DNA from: a virus
IMG/VR virus record: IMGVR_UViG_3300042731_002664
Coordinates: 1-22,958 of that record
DNA: 22,958 bases
Reading direction: 5' to 3' (one strand)
Made by a program: the position numbers and the translations under genes. Positions 1 through 7,937 of this stretch are shown here, piece by piece. The notes under the pieces were generated by a model that was not told the origin of the DNA, did no database searches, and was given only the letters and a program-made list of their open reading frames with translations. How positions within the stretch are numbered: the first letter of the stretch is position 1; each line of letters starts with the position of its first letter.

Positions 1-1333
1 GCGCTTCAAGCGCCTTCTGCTTGATCTCCTCAAACGCGCGCAGCGCCTCCTGGACCGCTGGGTTGTCGGCAAAGTTCTCCGCCAGGCCCGCCAGCATTCC
101 GCCGTAGGCGTCGATCTGCTCCTTGATCCCGCCGACCAGGTCCGTGACGAACTTCTCGCCGTGTCCGGCGGCCTCCTGCATCGTCTCGTCCCAGGCTTCT
201 CCGAAGCTCATAATCTTCGGGACGGCCACCGTCTCGATCGTGCCGAAGATCTTGGCCAGCACGCCCTCGTTGAACCTCTCGGCCGCGGAGTTCCGTACCC
301 GGGCCCAGGCGTTGTCGAGCACGCTGACCAGGACCTCTCCGAAGTTGATCACCGCGTCCTTCAGGATGTTAAACAGCATGAACCACAACCGCGGCAGCAT
401 CATGATGCTCTGCTTCCAGACCGCGAAGAATCCCACGGCCATCTCGGCGACGTTCTGCTTGATCATGTCCCAGCTGACCGCCTCCTGAAGGATCACCTGG
501 ATGAGGTCGCCGACCGCCCGGAAAGTGTCCGGGAGGTTCTCCAGGTAGGGGATCATGTCCCGGACCATGTTGGCCGCCATCAGCGCGCCCTTGTTAAACA
601 GCGGGAACAGCCCCTCACCCAGGGCGATCTTCGCGTCGTCGATCGCGGCCTTGAAGATCTGCATCGGCTCGGTGGCGGTCATCTGAGACCCGGCCTCGCC
701 GACCATCTTCATGATCCGCTCGCCGTCCTGCAAAACTGCGTTCAGGAATCCCTGGCGCTTCTCGTTGTCCGTCAGCTGGGCGGCGGTCTTGCCGAGCGTC
801 TGAGCATACGCGTCGTACGCCTCTTTCGCTGAGATATTGATGCCCAGATTGTCGAGGATCATCTTGCTCTGACGACCGATTCCAGTTGCCAGATCGTCAA
901 ACATTTGGCCGACGTCGGTCCCGAGGGCTGTGGCCGAGGCTCGGGCTACCTGCATCAGGTCGCCGAGCTGCTCCAGGGGGATCCCGAGCAGGGCGGCCTT
1001 TGAGGCGCTCTCCATGATGTCCAGTTGGTTGATCGTCCCGCCGGACATGGCCTGCATCTGGCTGACCACTGCATCGGCCGTGGTCCCGGCCGCCACGGCC
1101 ATGGACTGCAGGGACGCCTTGATCTGGTCCGCCTGGGCGGCCATCATGGCCGTGTCCTTTGCGAAGTCAAACGCCTTTTTCGCCGCGATGATCGCCGCGG
1201 TGAACTTGGCAAAGTTGACCACGCCCTTCAGGGCGCTGCCCTGCATCTTGTTCAGGCTGCGATCGATGCCCTTGATGTCGTCCGTTGCGCGGTCGCGCCC
1301 TTCAAAGGTAATTTTGACTTTTGCGTCGGCCAT
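1..1333 (-). CDS. Tail tape measure protein, N-terminal part (runs off the left edge)
   Basis: The frame is open from an ATG at 1333 to the window edge, giving 444 codons without a stop. A GGAGG sits 7 bases before the ATG. The protein begins MADAKVKITFEGRD. It has long Ala/Met-rich amphipathic helices, a segment around residues 70-190 typical of tape measure N-termini (QADQIKASLQSMA, then KMILDNLGINISAKEAY) and hydrophobic stretches further on (FFAVWKQSIMMLPRLWFMLF). Tape measure proteins set tail length and line the tail tube before ejection. The position directly after the G/G-T tail chaperones is the standard one, which supports the call. Most of the protein should lie outside the window. 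The frame was read by hand from the sequence. Confidence 0.93.
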   Translation of the reverse strand, partial: MADAKVKITFEGRDRATDDIKGIDRSLNKMQGSALKGVVNFAKFTAAIIAAKKAFDFAKDTAMMAAQADQIKASLQSMAVAAGTTADAVVSQMQAMSGGTINQLDIMESASKAALLGIPLEQLGDLMQVARASATALGTDVGQMFDDLATGIGRQSKMILDNLGINISAKEAYDAYAQTLGKTAAQLTDNEKRQGFLNAVLQDGERIMKMVGEAGSQMTATEPMQIFKAAIDDAKIALGEGLFPLFNKGALMAANMVRDMIPYLENLPDTFRAVGDLIQVILQEAVSWDMIKQNVAEMAVGFFAVWKQSIMMLPRLWFMLFNILKDAVINFGEVLVSVLDNAWARVRNSAAERFNEGVLAKIFGTIETVAVPKIMSFGEAWDETMQEAAGHGEKFVTDLVGGIKEQIDAYGGMLAGLAENFADNPAVQEALRAFEEIKQKALEA

Positions 1334-1337
1334 GAGC

Positions 1338-1718
1338 CTACCTCCGGCGAGTGGTTCGTCTTGCTGGTCTCGGTGCCTTTCGCGATCGGGCGTGGGATGA
1401 TCGCGTCCTCGTCGATGAAGAGGCTTTCTTCATCTTTTCGTTCTGGATCTCTACGTATTTACCGCGCACGATCCAGTATATTTGAATGTCGAGCCAGGGC
1501 TGCTCGCTGTAGCTCCCCGGGTATTTCCAGTTCCGGTAGGTACCGTCCCCGTCGAGTAGCGTCACGCACTCGGCGATGAACGGTACCCACTGCTTCACCT
1601 CTCGATAGGGCTCTCGTCCGTCGGGGAGGATGGCTCCGGGTTGGAATCCGTCGCTCTGTCCTTTGATGAACCATTCTGTGCAGTCTCGGATTTCGAGCTG
1701 CTCTCTGGTGCTAAAGGG
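1338..1718 (-). CDS. Tail assembly chaperone T extension, reached by -1 frameshift from G
   Basis: This frame lies -1 to gene G and is open from before the slippery site to a TAG at 1338, four bases before the tape measure ATG. It reads as real protein (TEWFIKGQSDGFQPG, later WLDIQIYWIVRGKYVEIQ). A shift at 1712-1718 would fuse 121 residues of G to 124 residues of T, about 245 aa. This matches the lambda G/G-T arrangement, in which the fusion bridges the tail tube protein and the tape measure. A GTG at 1598 overlapping the G stop could give a separate 86-aa protein, but its only purine-rich signal touches the start, so I favour frameshifting. The last 27 codons are Arg/Ser-rich with poor codon usage. 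See the finding on a second frame change. Confidence 0.8.
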   Translation of the reverse strand, partial: PFSTREQLEIRDCTEWFIKGQSDGFQPGAILPDGREPYREVKQWVPFIAECVTLLDGDGTYRNWKYPGSYSEQPWLDIQIYWIVRGKYVEIQNEKMKKASSSTRTRSSHARSRKAPRPARRTTRRR

Positions 1719-2074
1719 CGGTTGAACTCCGTGATCGCCGAGAAGATCTCCATCTCCAGGTCCGGATACTCGAACAGCTTCTCGATGAAGTCCTCGTCGA
1801 CGACGATGTCCTCCCCGTTTTCGTTTGTGAAGTTCGTGTCCAGCAGTCCTGCTCTGAGAATCGCCGTGTGGAACTTCTTGATGTCGCCGGATTTGATGTT
1901 GATGGGCGTCCCGTCCTCACCGAACTCCAGCGACCCGCGCAGAGCCGCGATCTGTTCTTGAGCCTCGACGGTGAACTTCTTCCGCACGATCACACCGCCT
2001 TCCAAGTTCTTCAGCTCATAGTGATCTGAGCGCTGGATCTCTCGCGCCTTCTCTTCCCATTTCAGTTTCGCCAC
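1595..2074 (-). CDS. Tail assembly chaperone G
   Basis: A 159-aa protein starting at a GTG with GGAGG 6 bases upstream (GGAGGTAAATCGTG). The first 120 residues are a compact, charged, helical domain (KWEEKAREIQRSDHYELKN, then DFIEKLFEYPDLEMEIFSAI). The last 35 are a Ser/Pro/Glu-rich tail expected to be disordered. It lies between the tail tube and the tape measure, the usual place for G-type chaperones, which coat the tape measure during tail assembly. The slippery heptamer and the open -1 frame strengthen the call. I recognise the family by position, size and frameshift architecture, not by a catalytic motif. Confidence 0.8.
   Translation of the reverse strand: MAKLKWEEKAREIQRSDHYELKNLEGGVIVRKKFTVEAQEQIAALRGSLEFGEDGTPINIKSGDIKKFHTAILRAGLLDTNFTNENGEDIVVDEDFIEKLFEYPDLEMEIFSAITEFNRPLAPESSSKSETAQNGSSKDRATDSNPEPSSPTDESPIER
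1712..1718 (-). promoter_or_regulatory. Programmed -1 ribosomal frameshift site, C CCT TTA
   Basis: Read on the minus strand the heptamer is CCCTTTA. It is set exactly in the G frame as ..C CCT TTA, the X XXY YYZ form in which both the P-site and A-site tRNAs can re-pair after slipping back one base (CCC TTT). It lies 38 codons before the G stop, and the -1 frame is open beyond it. Both sequence and gene position fit tail-chaperone frameshifting in long-tailed phages. I did not identify a downstream stimulatory structure. Confidence 0.8.
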
Positions 2075-2089
2075 GATTTACCTCCGTGG
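2071..2089 (-). promoter_or_regulatory. Short hairpin enclosing the ribosome binding site of gene G
   Basis: CCACG and CGTGG form a perfect 5-bp stem. The 9-base loop holds the GAGG ribosome binding core, and the GTG start lies in the 3' arm. It is short and GC-rich, so chance is possible. It is listed because three other virion genes in this window have comparable structures at the same place. Confidence 0.3.
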
Positions 2090-2093
2090 ATTT

Positions 2094-3422
2094 TTAGTAC
2101 GCTGATGGGTCCTGATTGATCAGCGTGATTTTTACCGGATCGTTGTAGATCGTCCCCTTCGGACTCAAGGCGTTGAAGCCTATCGTCGCATCGATGATCC
2201 CCGTGTTCTCGACGAACTCGTAGCTCGTCAGGGCGCAGTAGGGCATCTCGATCAGCATGAACTCGGGCACCTGGGTGGTGGCGGTGTTGATGATGTACTT
2301 GGAGCTGAACTCCAGGGTCAGCGCGGCCTGGTCGGTGTTCGAGAAGATCTTGTTCCTCTCCCCGAAGCTCGACTGGTCCAGCCTCACCTGGATCGTACCG
2401 TTCGCCCCGAACATCCCCTTCTGATGGTACTGACGGTCGAGGCTTCCGCCCCCGTAGCCGTCGGTGTTATGGTTATTCACGAAGGTGACGTCGAAGTTGC
2501 GGGTGAAGTTGTAGTTGTTACCGCCGAGGGCGAAGTCGCCCCGGTAGTAGATGACCGGCTCCAGATCCTCCAGGGTCAGCGCTGTCTCATACGCCTGTCC
2601 CGTCGCCTCGGTGAAGCCGTAGATGGTCGTGGATCCCTCCACGATCGCCTTCAGCGCTCCGCTGAGGTTGATGCTGTCTACGACGCAGCCCGCGTACACG
2701 AACCCGTCGTTCGCGTCGATCCCGTACCCGTCTTTCTGCAGGGTCAGGGTCGGCCGCTCTCCGGTCCCCAGGTCTACGATGAACTCGTGACGGTAGCAGC
2801 CGCTGTCCGGCGAGTCGAAGAACAAATAGGTCCAGTTGTCCTTCCCCTGCGCCTGGGCCACTGAGATGATCGAGTTCGTCCCACCGCTGATGTCGTACCC
2901 GTCGACTCCGAAGATCTTCTCCGCCTGGTAGTCACTGTAGCCGTCGATGACGGTCACCAGCTCGCCCAGGGTATCCTGAGCGGCTGCGGTCAGGCTGAGC
3001 ACTCCGTTCGAGCCGAAGTTCGTGTCTCCCGTCTCCGACCCTTTCGCCCCCACGTAGGAGGTGATCGAGTTCCCCCCGCCGCTGGCGGAGAGTTTACAGC
3101 TCAGCTCGCTGCCGTTGTACTTCAGGCGCATGCACCCCCCGATCTGGTCGGGAGTTGTCTCGGATCCCAGGAGGGACTTGATGAGCATGCCCATGCCCCC
3201 GCTCGGCCTCACGGCCAGGGGGATGTCGCCCGCTACGTCTGCGAACAGGATGTAGTCGCCCGTCGACATGTTGTTGCCGACGATGGCCGGATCCGGCCCG
3301 GTATTTGCCATCCGGTCCAGGTCCACGATGCCGCTGATAGGAACGACCTTCGTGCGGGATACAGGCGTTCCGGCAGTCGCCTCCAGTCCCGCGGTTAGCT
3401 TGATTAGGTTTACACTTGGCAT
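2094..3422 (-). CDS. Major tail tube protein
   Basis: A 442-aa protein starting at an ATG with CTGGAGG 7-8 bases upstream. The N-terminus LIKLTAGLEATAGTPV followed by a KVVPISGIVDLDRM stretch resembles tail tube proteins of the Phage_tube_2 type. The protein is Gly, Thr, Ser and Asp rich with alternating beta-strand patterns and few charged helices, as expected for a tube subunit. It stands between the tail terminator candidate and the tail chaperones, the standard slot. It is longer than many tube proteins. Residues about 100-230, rich in Gly/Ser repeats, may be an inserted or surface-exposed domain. No sheath gene precedes it, which favours a non-contractile tail. Confidence 0.82.
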   Translation of the reverse strand: MPSVNLIKLTAGLEATAGTPVSRTKVVPISGIVDLDRMANTGPDPAIVGNNMSTGDYILFADVAGDIPLAVRPSGGMGMLIKSLLGSETTPDQIGGCMRLKYNGSELSCKLSASGGGNSITSYVGAKGSETGDTNFGSNGVLSLTAAAQDTLGELVTVIDGYSDYQAEKIFGVDGYDISGGTNSIISVAQAQGKDNWTYLFFDSPDSGCYRHEFIVDLGTGERPTLTLQKDGYGIDANDGFVYAGCVVDSINLSGALKAIVEGSTTIYGFTEATGQAYETALTLEDLEPVIYYRGDFALGGNNYNFTRNFDVTFVNNHNTDGYGGGSLDRQYHQKGMFGANGTIQVRLDQSSFGERNKIFSNTDQAALTLEFSSKYIINTATTQVPEFMLIEMPYCALTSYEFVENTGIIDATIGFNALSPKGTIYNDPVKITLINQDPSAY

Positions 3423-3427
3423 TTAAT

Positions 3428-3464
3428 ACCTCCAGCGTGTTTTATGGTTTCCGTCTCTGGAGGT
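3428..3464 (-). promoter_or_regulatory. Inverted repeat sequestering the tail tube ribosome binding site
   Basis: ACCTCCAG (3457-3464 read on the minus strand) and CTGGAGGT (3428-3435) are perfect 8-base complements separated by 21 bases. The second arm contains the GGAGG that serves the tail tube ATG at 3422. Folding would hide the ribosome binding site. No U-run follows, so it is not a terminator. It fills most of the 62-base gap between the tail terminator candidate and the tube gene. The effect on translation is inferred. Confidence 0.45.
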
Positions 3465-3484
3465 GTTCTGAGTAGGTCTCTCCC

Positions 3485-3964
3485 CTACAGCGTCCTGCAC
3501 GTCAGCGGAATCAGCAGCATCTGCATCATCTGCCGTTCTTCCTGGCTCGTCAGCATCTCGGAGTAGTCTTCCTCTCCAAGCTGTACCCAGTTGAACTCGC
3601 CTCCGAAGGTGTCGTCCGCCTCCTGGAGTCGGTTCACTGTTTCACTATATCGTAAAAGCGTGTCCTCTACAAGCTCCGTTTTTGCCGCCATGTGCGTGAT
3701 CCTCAGCACCACCCCGTGGACCAGCCACGGCTCCAGCAACGGCTGCGTCTCGAAGGCGTAGTCGTGCTCCGTCCCGGAGGGTAGCACCTCGATCTTCGGG
3801 AACTTGTTCTTGCGGCTCACCCCGCGCTTGATGTCTTTCGGCTCCTCGGTCTCTGTGTCGCTGCGTTCGGTTTTGATCGTGGTCAGCAGGGGCCCGAAGT
3901 TGTTGGTCAGGTAGTCCACGATCGTGTCGAGCGTGTCCTCCATGTACTTCCGCGTGATTGGCAT
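3485..3964 (-). CDS. Probable tail terminator / head-tail joining protein
   Basis: A 159-aa protein starting at an ATG with GGGAGG 9 bases upstream, inside the end of the preceding gene. It begins with a helix (YMEDTLDTIVDYLTNNF), followed by beta-rich sequence (FPKIEVLPSGTEHDYAFETQPLLEPWLVHG shortened here to its core) and a C-terminal region with a run of Met/Leu (QMMQMLLIPLTCRTL). This helix-then-sheet plan, about 150 residues, placed between the virion morphogenesis protein and the tube protein, fits tail terminator proteins of the lambda gpU/Gp17 type. The assignment rests on order, size and predicted fold. I see no decisive motif. Confidence 0.55.
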   Translation of the reverse strand: MPITRKYMEDTLDTIVDYLTNNFGPLLTTIKTERSDTETEEPKDIKRGVSRKNKFPKIEVLPSGTEHDYAFETQPLLEPWLVHGVVLRITHMAAKTELVEDTLLRYSETVNRLQEADDTFGGEFNWVQLGEEDYSEMLTSQEERQMMQMLLIPLTCRTL

Positions 3965-3967
3965 CTA

Positions 3968-4426
3968 TCAGTACCTCCCGAGCGCCCGGTTTATGAACCG
4001 GGTGATGAACTGCTCCATCTCGTCGATGTCCTTCCGGGTCACGAACAAGAACTCCCGCTTCGGCAGCCGTCCGGGAACGCCTTCCTGGTGGTAGTGCGCG
4101 TAGGGGATCTCGGTGCCCCAGTCCAGGAAATCCTTCCCGGAGGCCAGGACCTGGACGCTGCCCATCAGGTGCCCGTAGAACAACAGGACCCGGCTGTGCC
4201 CTTTCGCTTTGGCCTTCCAGCGGGCGTATGCCGGACTGAGCGGCTGCCACTTCCGGTGGCCGCGCCGGGCCCCCTGGACCATGAACGTCTGCCCCCACCA
4301 GCTCTTCGCCAGGATCTTCGTCATGAGGGTGAACATCCGGTAGTGCTCCGGACGTTTGGCGATATCCGACACGCGACTGCCGAGCTTGTCCCACTCGCGC
4401 GTGTCGATCTTGATCTGGACCGGCAT
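3968..4426 (-). CDS. Phage virion morphogenesis / tail completion protein (Mu gpG-like)
   Basis: A 152-aa basic protein. Its central part has aromatic and basic features of the virion morphogenesis family that includes phage Mu gpG and P2 gpS: GHRKWQPLSPAYARWKAKAK, then a LLFYGHLMGSV segment. Near residues 112-130 comes the hallmark HYHQEGVPGRLPKREFLFV region, a His/Gly turn followed by a PKREF/FL strand. Members act in head-tail joining or tail completion. The ATG overlaps the stop of the upstream connector gene (TGATG), indicating translational coupling. Position between the connector and the tail terminator candidate agrees. Confidence 0.8.
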   Translation of the reverse strand: MPVQIKIDTREWDKLGSRVSDIAKRPEHYRMFTLMTKILAKSWWGQTFMVQGARRGHRKWQPLSPAYARWKAKAKGHSRVLLFYGHLMGSVQVLASGKDFLDWGTEIPYAHYHQEGVPGRLPKREFLFVTRKDIDEMEQFITRFINRALGRY

Positions 4427-4869
4427 CAGATCACCCGGCCCAGACCCGGCTTGCGGAACGCGTCGTACTCCAGCTCCTCGTTGCTGTCGTCCAGGATCAG
4501 GATGTCGCCTCCCCGGATCTGCCCCAGCAGCTTGTGGTACTCGCCGGAGAAATAGTTGACGACCGCGCTGATCTCGCCCACACCCTCGGGCTCCGGAACT
4601 CCGGGGACCACGATGTCGGTGTCATGCTGCCAGCTGCGCACGATGGTCAGCTCCGCAGACTTATATCGGGACAGTCGGTTGATCACCCGCGGCACGCTGT
4701 CCAGCGCTTCGATCTCGCTCCAGTCGACCCACTTGCTCAGGTCGTCGTAGACGATCTCCTTCGCGTCGTCGATGTTGCGCTGCAGCTGCGCGTTCGTGAT
4801 GTCACTGTCCCGGAGCGCCGGGATGTCTCGCTTCAGCTCCTGCGTGCTACTTAGATCGGTCCACGCCAT
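4426..4869 (-). CDS. Head-tail connector / adaptor protein
   Basis: A 147-aa mostly helical protein starting at an ATG with GGGAG 6 bases upstream. The N-terminal half reads as helices of a gp6/DUF1320-like adaptor (ELKRDIPALRDSDITNAQL, then NIDDAKEIVYDDLSKWVD), with a long helix around residues 62-80 (VINRLSRYKSAELTIVRSW). Adaptors of this fold dock on the portal and are encoded just after the capsid in the head-to-tail order, as here apart from the two inserted glycosyltransferase genes. The start overlaps the end of the glycosyltransferase gene by 23 bases. The family assignment is from order and fold, not from a catalytic motif. Confidence 0.6.
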   Translation of the reverse strand: MAWTDLSSTQELKRDIPALRDSDITNAQLQRNIDDAKEIVYDDLSKWVDWSEIEALDSVPRVINRLSRYKSAELTIVRSWQHDTDIVVPGVPEPEGVGEISAVVNYFSGEYHKLLGQIRGGDILILDDSNEELEYDAFRKPGLGRVI

Positions 4870-5770
4870 CAGTCACTCCCTTCCAAGGCTCGCTGGCCTC
4901 GGTGTCAGTTTGCTGGCGTATCTGCTCCAGTCTCTTCCTCCACGGCCCGGAGGTGCGCTCCGGCTCCCACTCTGGATCCTCGAAGAACGCCCGGTAGGCT
5001 TCCACGACCGCGTCCACGGTCTCCGGGCGGCTCAGGCCCCACCGCGTGTTCCCGATGATATCCCAGCCGTTTTTGAGATCTCCCAGGATGCGGTACTTCA
5101 CGCTGGCCTTCGTCTTCCACTGGTCGGCCTCATGGTAGATGAAGTGCCACAGCTCTCTCGGTAAGTATACCAGATCCCCCAGGCGGAGTATACGCAAGAA
5201 GAACTCCCGGGTCTGCTTGCGCGGGAACCGGTCGTCCCACGGCCCGGCCTTGATCCAGTTCTCTCGCTTGAACAGCCACCCGCCCAGGCTCTCCTTGCCC
5301 TTGTAGTTCTCGAACGTCGATTTGCTGAAGTCGTAGATGTCGCGCACGCGATAGCGTTCGATCTTGTTCTCCAGGACGTAGTGCGTGGCGAAGTCGGTGT
5401 GCACGCCGTTGACGGTGTCCTCCCGACCGGCGATGAACTCCATGACCTCCTGGGCCCAGTTCGGCTCAAGGTAGCAGTCCGCGGCGTCGTTGTGGATCCA
5501 CGCGCCCCGGCTTTTCTCGAAGCCCAGGTTGACCGCCTGGCTCACCGAGCGCAGGCCGCTCTCGCGCTCCCGGCGCACCGTCACGATGTCCTTGCCGTAG
5601 CCCTTCAGGATGTTCGGCGTGTTGTCAGTGGATCCGTCGTCGATGACGATCACCTCGATGTTCGGATAGGTCTGGTTCAGTGCGCTCTCGATCGACTGCC
5701 GCAGCAGGTCCTCTCGCTCGTTGTAGGTCGGGATCAGGATGCTGATCATGCCCTTGATAATTTCAGCCAT
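4847..5770 (-). CDS. Family 2 (GT-A) glycosyltransferase
   Basis: A 307-aa protein with GGAGG 6 bases before the ATG, overlapping the previous glycosyltransferase by 8 bases. Residues 8-50 are the classic GT2 start: ISILIPTYNEREDLLRQSIE, then SALNQTYPNIEVIVIDDGSTDNT divided across the nucleotide-binding fold. The usual metal-binding DxD segment is replaced by WIHNDAADCYLEP near residues 91-103, so the metal ligands are probably N94/D95 and/or D98. A GWLFKRENWIKAGPWDDRF segment near 164-182 matches the acceptor-side motif where a Trp/Asp-rich loop follows. No membrane segment is seen, so it is likely cytosolic. It would transfer a nucleotide-activated sugar. The acceptor is unknown, but its place between capsid and connector genes suggests a virion target. 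Confidence 0.9.
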   Translation of the reverse strand: MAEIIKGMISILIPTYNEREDLLRQSIESALNQTYPNIEVIVIDDGSTDNTPNILKGYGKDIVTVRRERESGLRSVSQAVNLGFEKSRGAWIHNDAADCYLEPNWAQEVMEFIAGREDTVNGVHTDFATHYVLENKIERYRVRDIYDFSKSTFENYKGKESLGGWLFKRENWIKAGPWDDRFPRKQTREFFLRILRLGDLVYLPRELWHFIYHEADQWKTKASVKYRILGDLKNGWDIIGNTRWGLSRPETVDAVVEAYRAFFEDPEWEPERTSGPWRKRLEQIRQQTDTEASEPWKGVTDGVDRSK

Positions 5771-7937
5771 CGGTGGCCTCCACCAGCTCCAGCGGCGGCC
5801 TCTGGCCCGGCTGCGGCTGGTTCATCAACGGCCCTCCCAGTTGCTCGAACAGGTCCTTGATCCGGGCGACCATGTTGTTCACACCGTAGTGCTCCTGGAC
5901 CCATTTGCGGTATCGCTCGCTCTGGTACTTGCCGCTCAGTACCTTCTCCAGCTCCTCGAAGTCGTCCCAGATCAACTCGTGCGGCCACAGGTCCTTCGCG
6001 CCCCACCAGTTGTATATCAGCGGCTTGATGCCCTTCGCCATGCCCTCGGCCACGATGTAGCTGAACGCCTCCAGGTTGCTCGTGCTCAGCACGTATTTGC
6101 AGTCCTCGTAGAACCGGTCCATCGAGTCCTGCCGCGGCACGATCTCCCAGTTGCTCAGGCCCTGGATGTCGTGCATGAACGCGAAGTAGGAAATCGAATA
6201 GCTCCGCGGGACGTCCGTGCGGATCAGGAACTTGTACTCCGGGTGATGCTTGGCAAAGTAGCGGATCGTCATGGCCAGGCGCTCCACCCCCTTCTTCTCG
6301 GTGAACACGCCGACCCAGGCGATGCCGGTCTTCGTCGAGTTCTCGCGCTTGGCAAAGCTGAAGCCGTTCACGTCCACCGCGTTCGGGATCACCTCCAGGC
6401 GCAGGCTCGGCGGGATCGTGTTCGCGTACAGATCCAGGAACCGCTGCTTGACGTGCTTCGCCACGAACACCAGGGCGTCGATCGTCCGCCAGTTCATCTT
6501 CGCCATGACGTCCGGGTGATACAGCTCGTAGCTGTGCAGCCGGACCACGCGGATCTGACCGTTCGGCTTCGGCCAGTGGCTCATCTCCGCGGCGTTGTTG
6601 TGGCACCACTCCATGAACACGTAGTTCGCCCAGGCGGCGTACTCCACGTCGAAGTGCACGCCCTTCGCCACGTTCAGGTCCTGGGCGATCCGCTTCGCGA
6701 AGTCGTTCAGGAACGTGTAGCGCTGGGTGTCGTCGTAGAGGATCAGGTTCTTGCGGGTCGGGTCCATCTTGAGGTTCCGCTTCCACAGCTCCATCTTCTT
6801 GCCCAGCTCGCGATTGTCCTCGTCGCCCGCGGCCCCGAGGCTGATCGCTTTCTCGCCATTCTTCAGCGCCTCGAACCACTGGCCGACCTGGCTGTAGGTC
6901 GCGGCCAGTTTCATGTACGGCAGGTAGGAGTAGGCGGGCCCGTGCAGAAACATGCCATGAAGTGGCGGTTTCATATCTTTCGCGCAGAGGTACCAGTGCT
7001 CGGCGGCGTACCACTGCTTGTGCTCGAAGGCGATGTCGCCCATCAGCATGTAGAACTCCGGCCGCTCCCAGTCAAAGGCGAGCCCCTTGTACAGCCAGTC
7101 CTTCGTGGTCTTCCAGTCCTCGCGCTGGCTGTAGATCGAGGCGAGCTGGAGGCACGCCTGCGCCTTCTCGGCGTTCCAGGAGCTGATCTCCAGGTACTTG
7201 AGGTACCACTCGATGGCCTCATCGTGCATGTTCAGCTCGTTGTAGGTGTTGCCCAGATAGAAGTACGGGCGACTGACCTCCGGGTTCTCCTCGATGTCCT
7301 TCTTCAGCAGCTCGATGTTCATCTCCGCTCGCTGACTCTTGCGGACCTTCGCGTTCTCCGGAGTCCGCTGGTGGATGATCACCAGCTCGTTGACCGGCCG
7401 CTTCTTCGTGTCGTAGCCCTGCTCGGTGGCCAGCCAGTTGTGGACCCGGCCGGTGTAGCGGTGCTTCCCGTTGTTTTTGAACAGCCGCGGCTGGAGGAAG
7501 AAGATGTTCGGGATGATCTTCTCGATGTCGGTCACGTTCTCCGGGTTCATGTAGATCATCGCCGAGAAGATCTCGGTGTCCGCCAGGTCCCGTCCCGGCA
7601 TGACCCGCTCCAGCAGGGCCACCAGTACCGGGCGGCTTTTCGGATGGAGCAGCTCGTGGCCGTCCATCAGCAGGACCCACTCCTTCGTGCACTTGTCCAG
7701 GACCTGGTTCCGCGCGGCGGCGAAGTTGTCATCCCAGGTGAAGCTGTCCACGACGTGTGCGTACTGCTTCGCGATGTCCATCGTCCGGTCCGTGGACGTG
7801 TCGTCCACCAGAACCACGACCTCGTCTACCAGGTCCGCCACGGACTGGAGCGTGGTCTCCAGGGTGGCCTCTTCGTTCTTTACGAACAGTCCCAGGCTTA
7901 CCTCAGCCCGGGGCTTCTTCTGCTGCTCTCTCGGCAT
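5763..7937 (-). CDS. Bimodular glycosyltransferase: GT2 - TPR - GT4
   Basis: A 724-aa protein with GGAGAGG before the ATG. Residues 12-170 form a GT2-type domain (VSLGLFVKNEEATLETTL, then VDEVVVLVDDTSTDRT). Its metal site reads LLMDGHELL (90-97), unlike the usual DxD. Residues about 200-390 are TPR-like helical repeats with spaced Trp/Tyr/Ala (AIEWYLKYLEI, AAEHWYLCAKDM). Residues about 395-690 are a GT-B domain with GT4 features: VIPNAVDVNGF, a VGVFTEKKGVERL segment and the E-x7-E pattern in LEAFSYIVAEGMAKG. The GT2-plus-TPR part recalls SunS-like protein glycosyltransferases. Two catalytic modules could add two sugars in sequence. It lies directly after the capsid gene but beyond a terminator, so it may be expressed at lower level. 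No membrane segment or signal peptide is visible. Confidence 0.88.
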   Translation of the reverse strand: MPREQQKKPRAEVSLGLFVKNEEATLETTLQSVADLVDEVVVLVDDTSTDRTMDIAKQYAHVVDSFTWDDNFAAARNQVLDKCTKEWVLLMDGHELLHPKSRPVLVALLERVMPGRDLADTEIFSAMIYMNPENVTDIEKIIPNIFFLQPRLFKNNGKHRYTGRVHNWLATEQGYDTKKRPVNELVIIHQRTPENAKVRKSQRAEMNIELLKKDIEENPEVSRPYFYLGNTYNELNMHDEAIEWYLKYLEISSWNAEKAQACLQLASIYSQREDWKTTKDWLYKGLAFDWERPEFYMLMGDIAFEHKQWYAAEHWYLCAKDMKPPLHGMFLHGPAYSYLPYMKLAATYSQVGQWFEALKNGEKAISLGAAGDEDNRELGKKMELWKRNLKMDPTRKNLILYDDTQRYTFLNDFAKRIAQDLNVAKGVHFDVEYAAWANYVFMEWCHNNAAEMSHWPKPNGQIRVVRLHSYELYHPDVMAKMNWRTIDALVFVAKHVKQRFLDLYANTIPPSLRLEVIPNAVDVNGFSFAKRENSTKTGIAWVGVFTEKKGVERLAMTIRYFAKHHPEYKFLIRTDVPRSYSISYFAFMHDIQGLSNWEIVPRQDSMDRFYEDCKYVLSTSNLEAFSYIVAEGMAKGIKPLIYNWWGAKDLWPHELIWDDFEELEKVLSGKYQSERYRKWVQEHYGVNNMVARIKDLFEQLGGPLMNQPQPGQRPPLELVEATDG

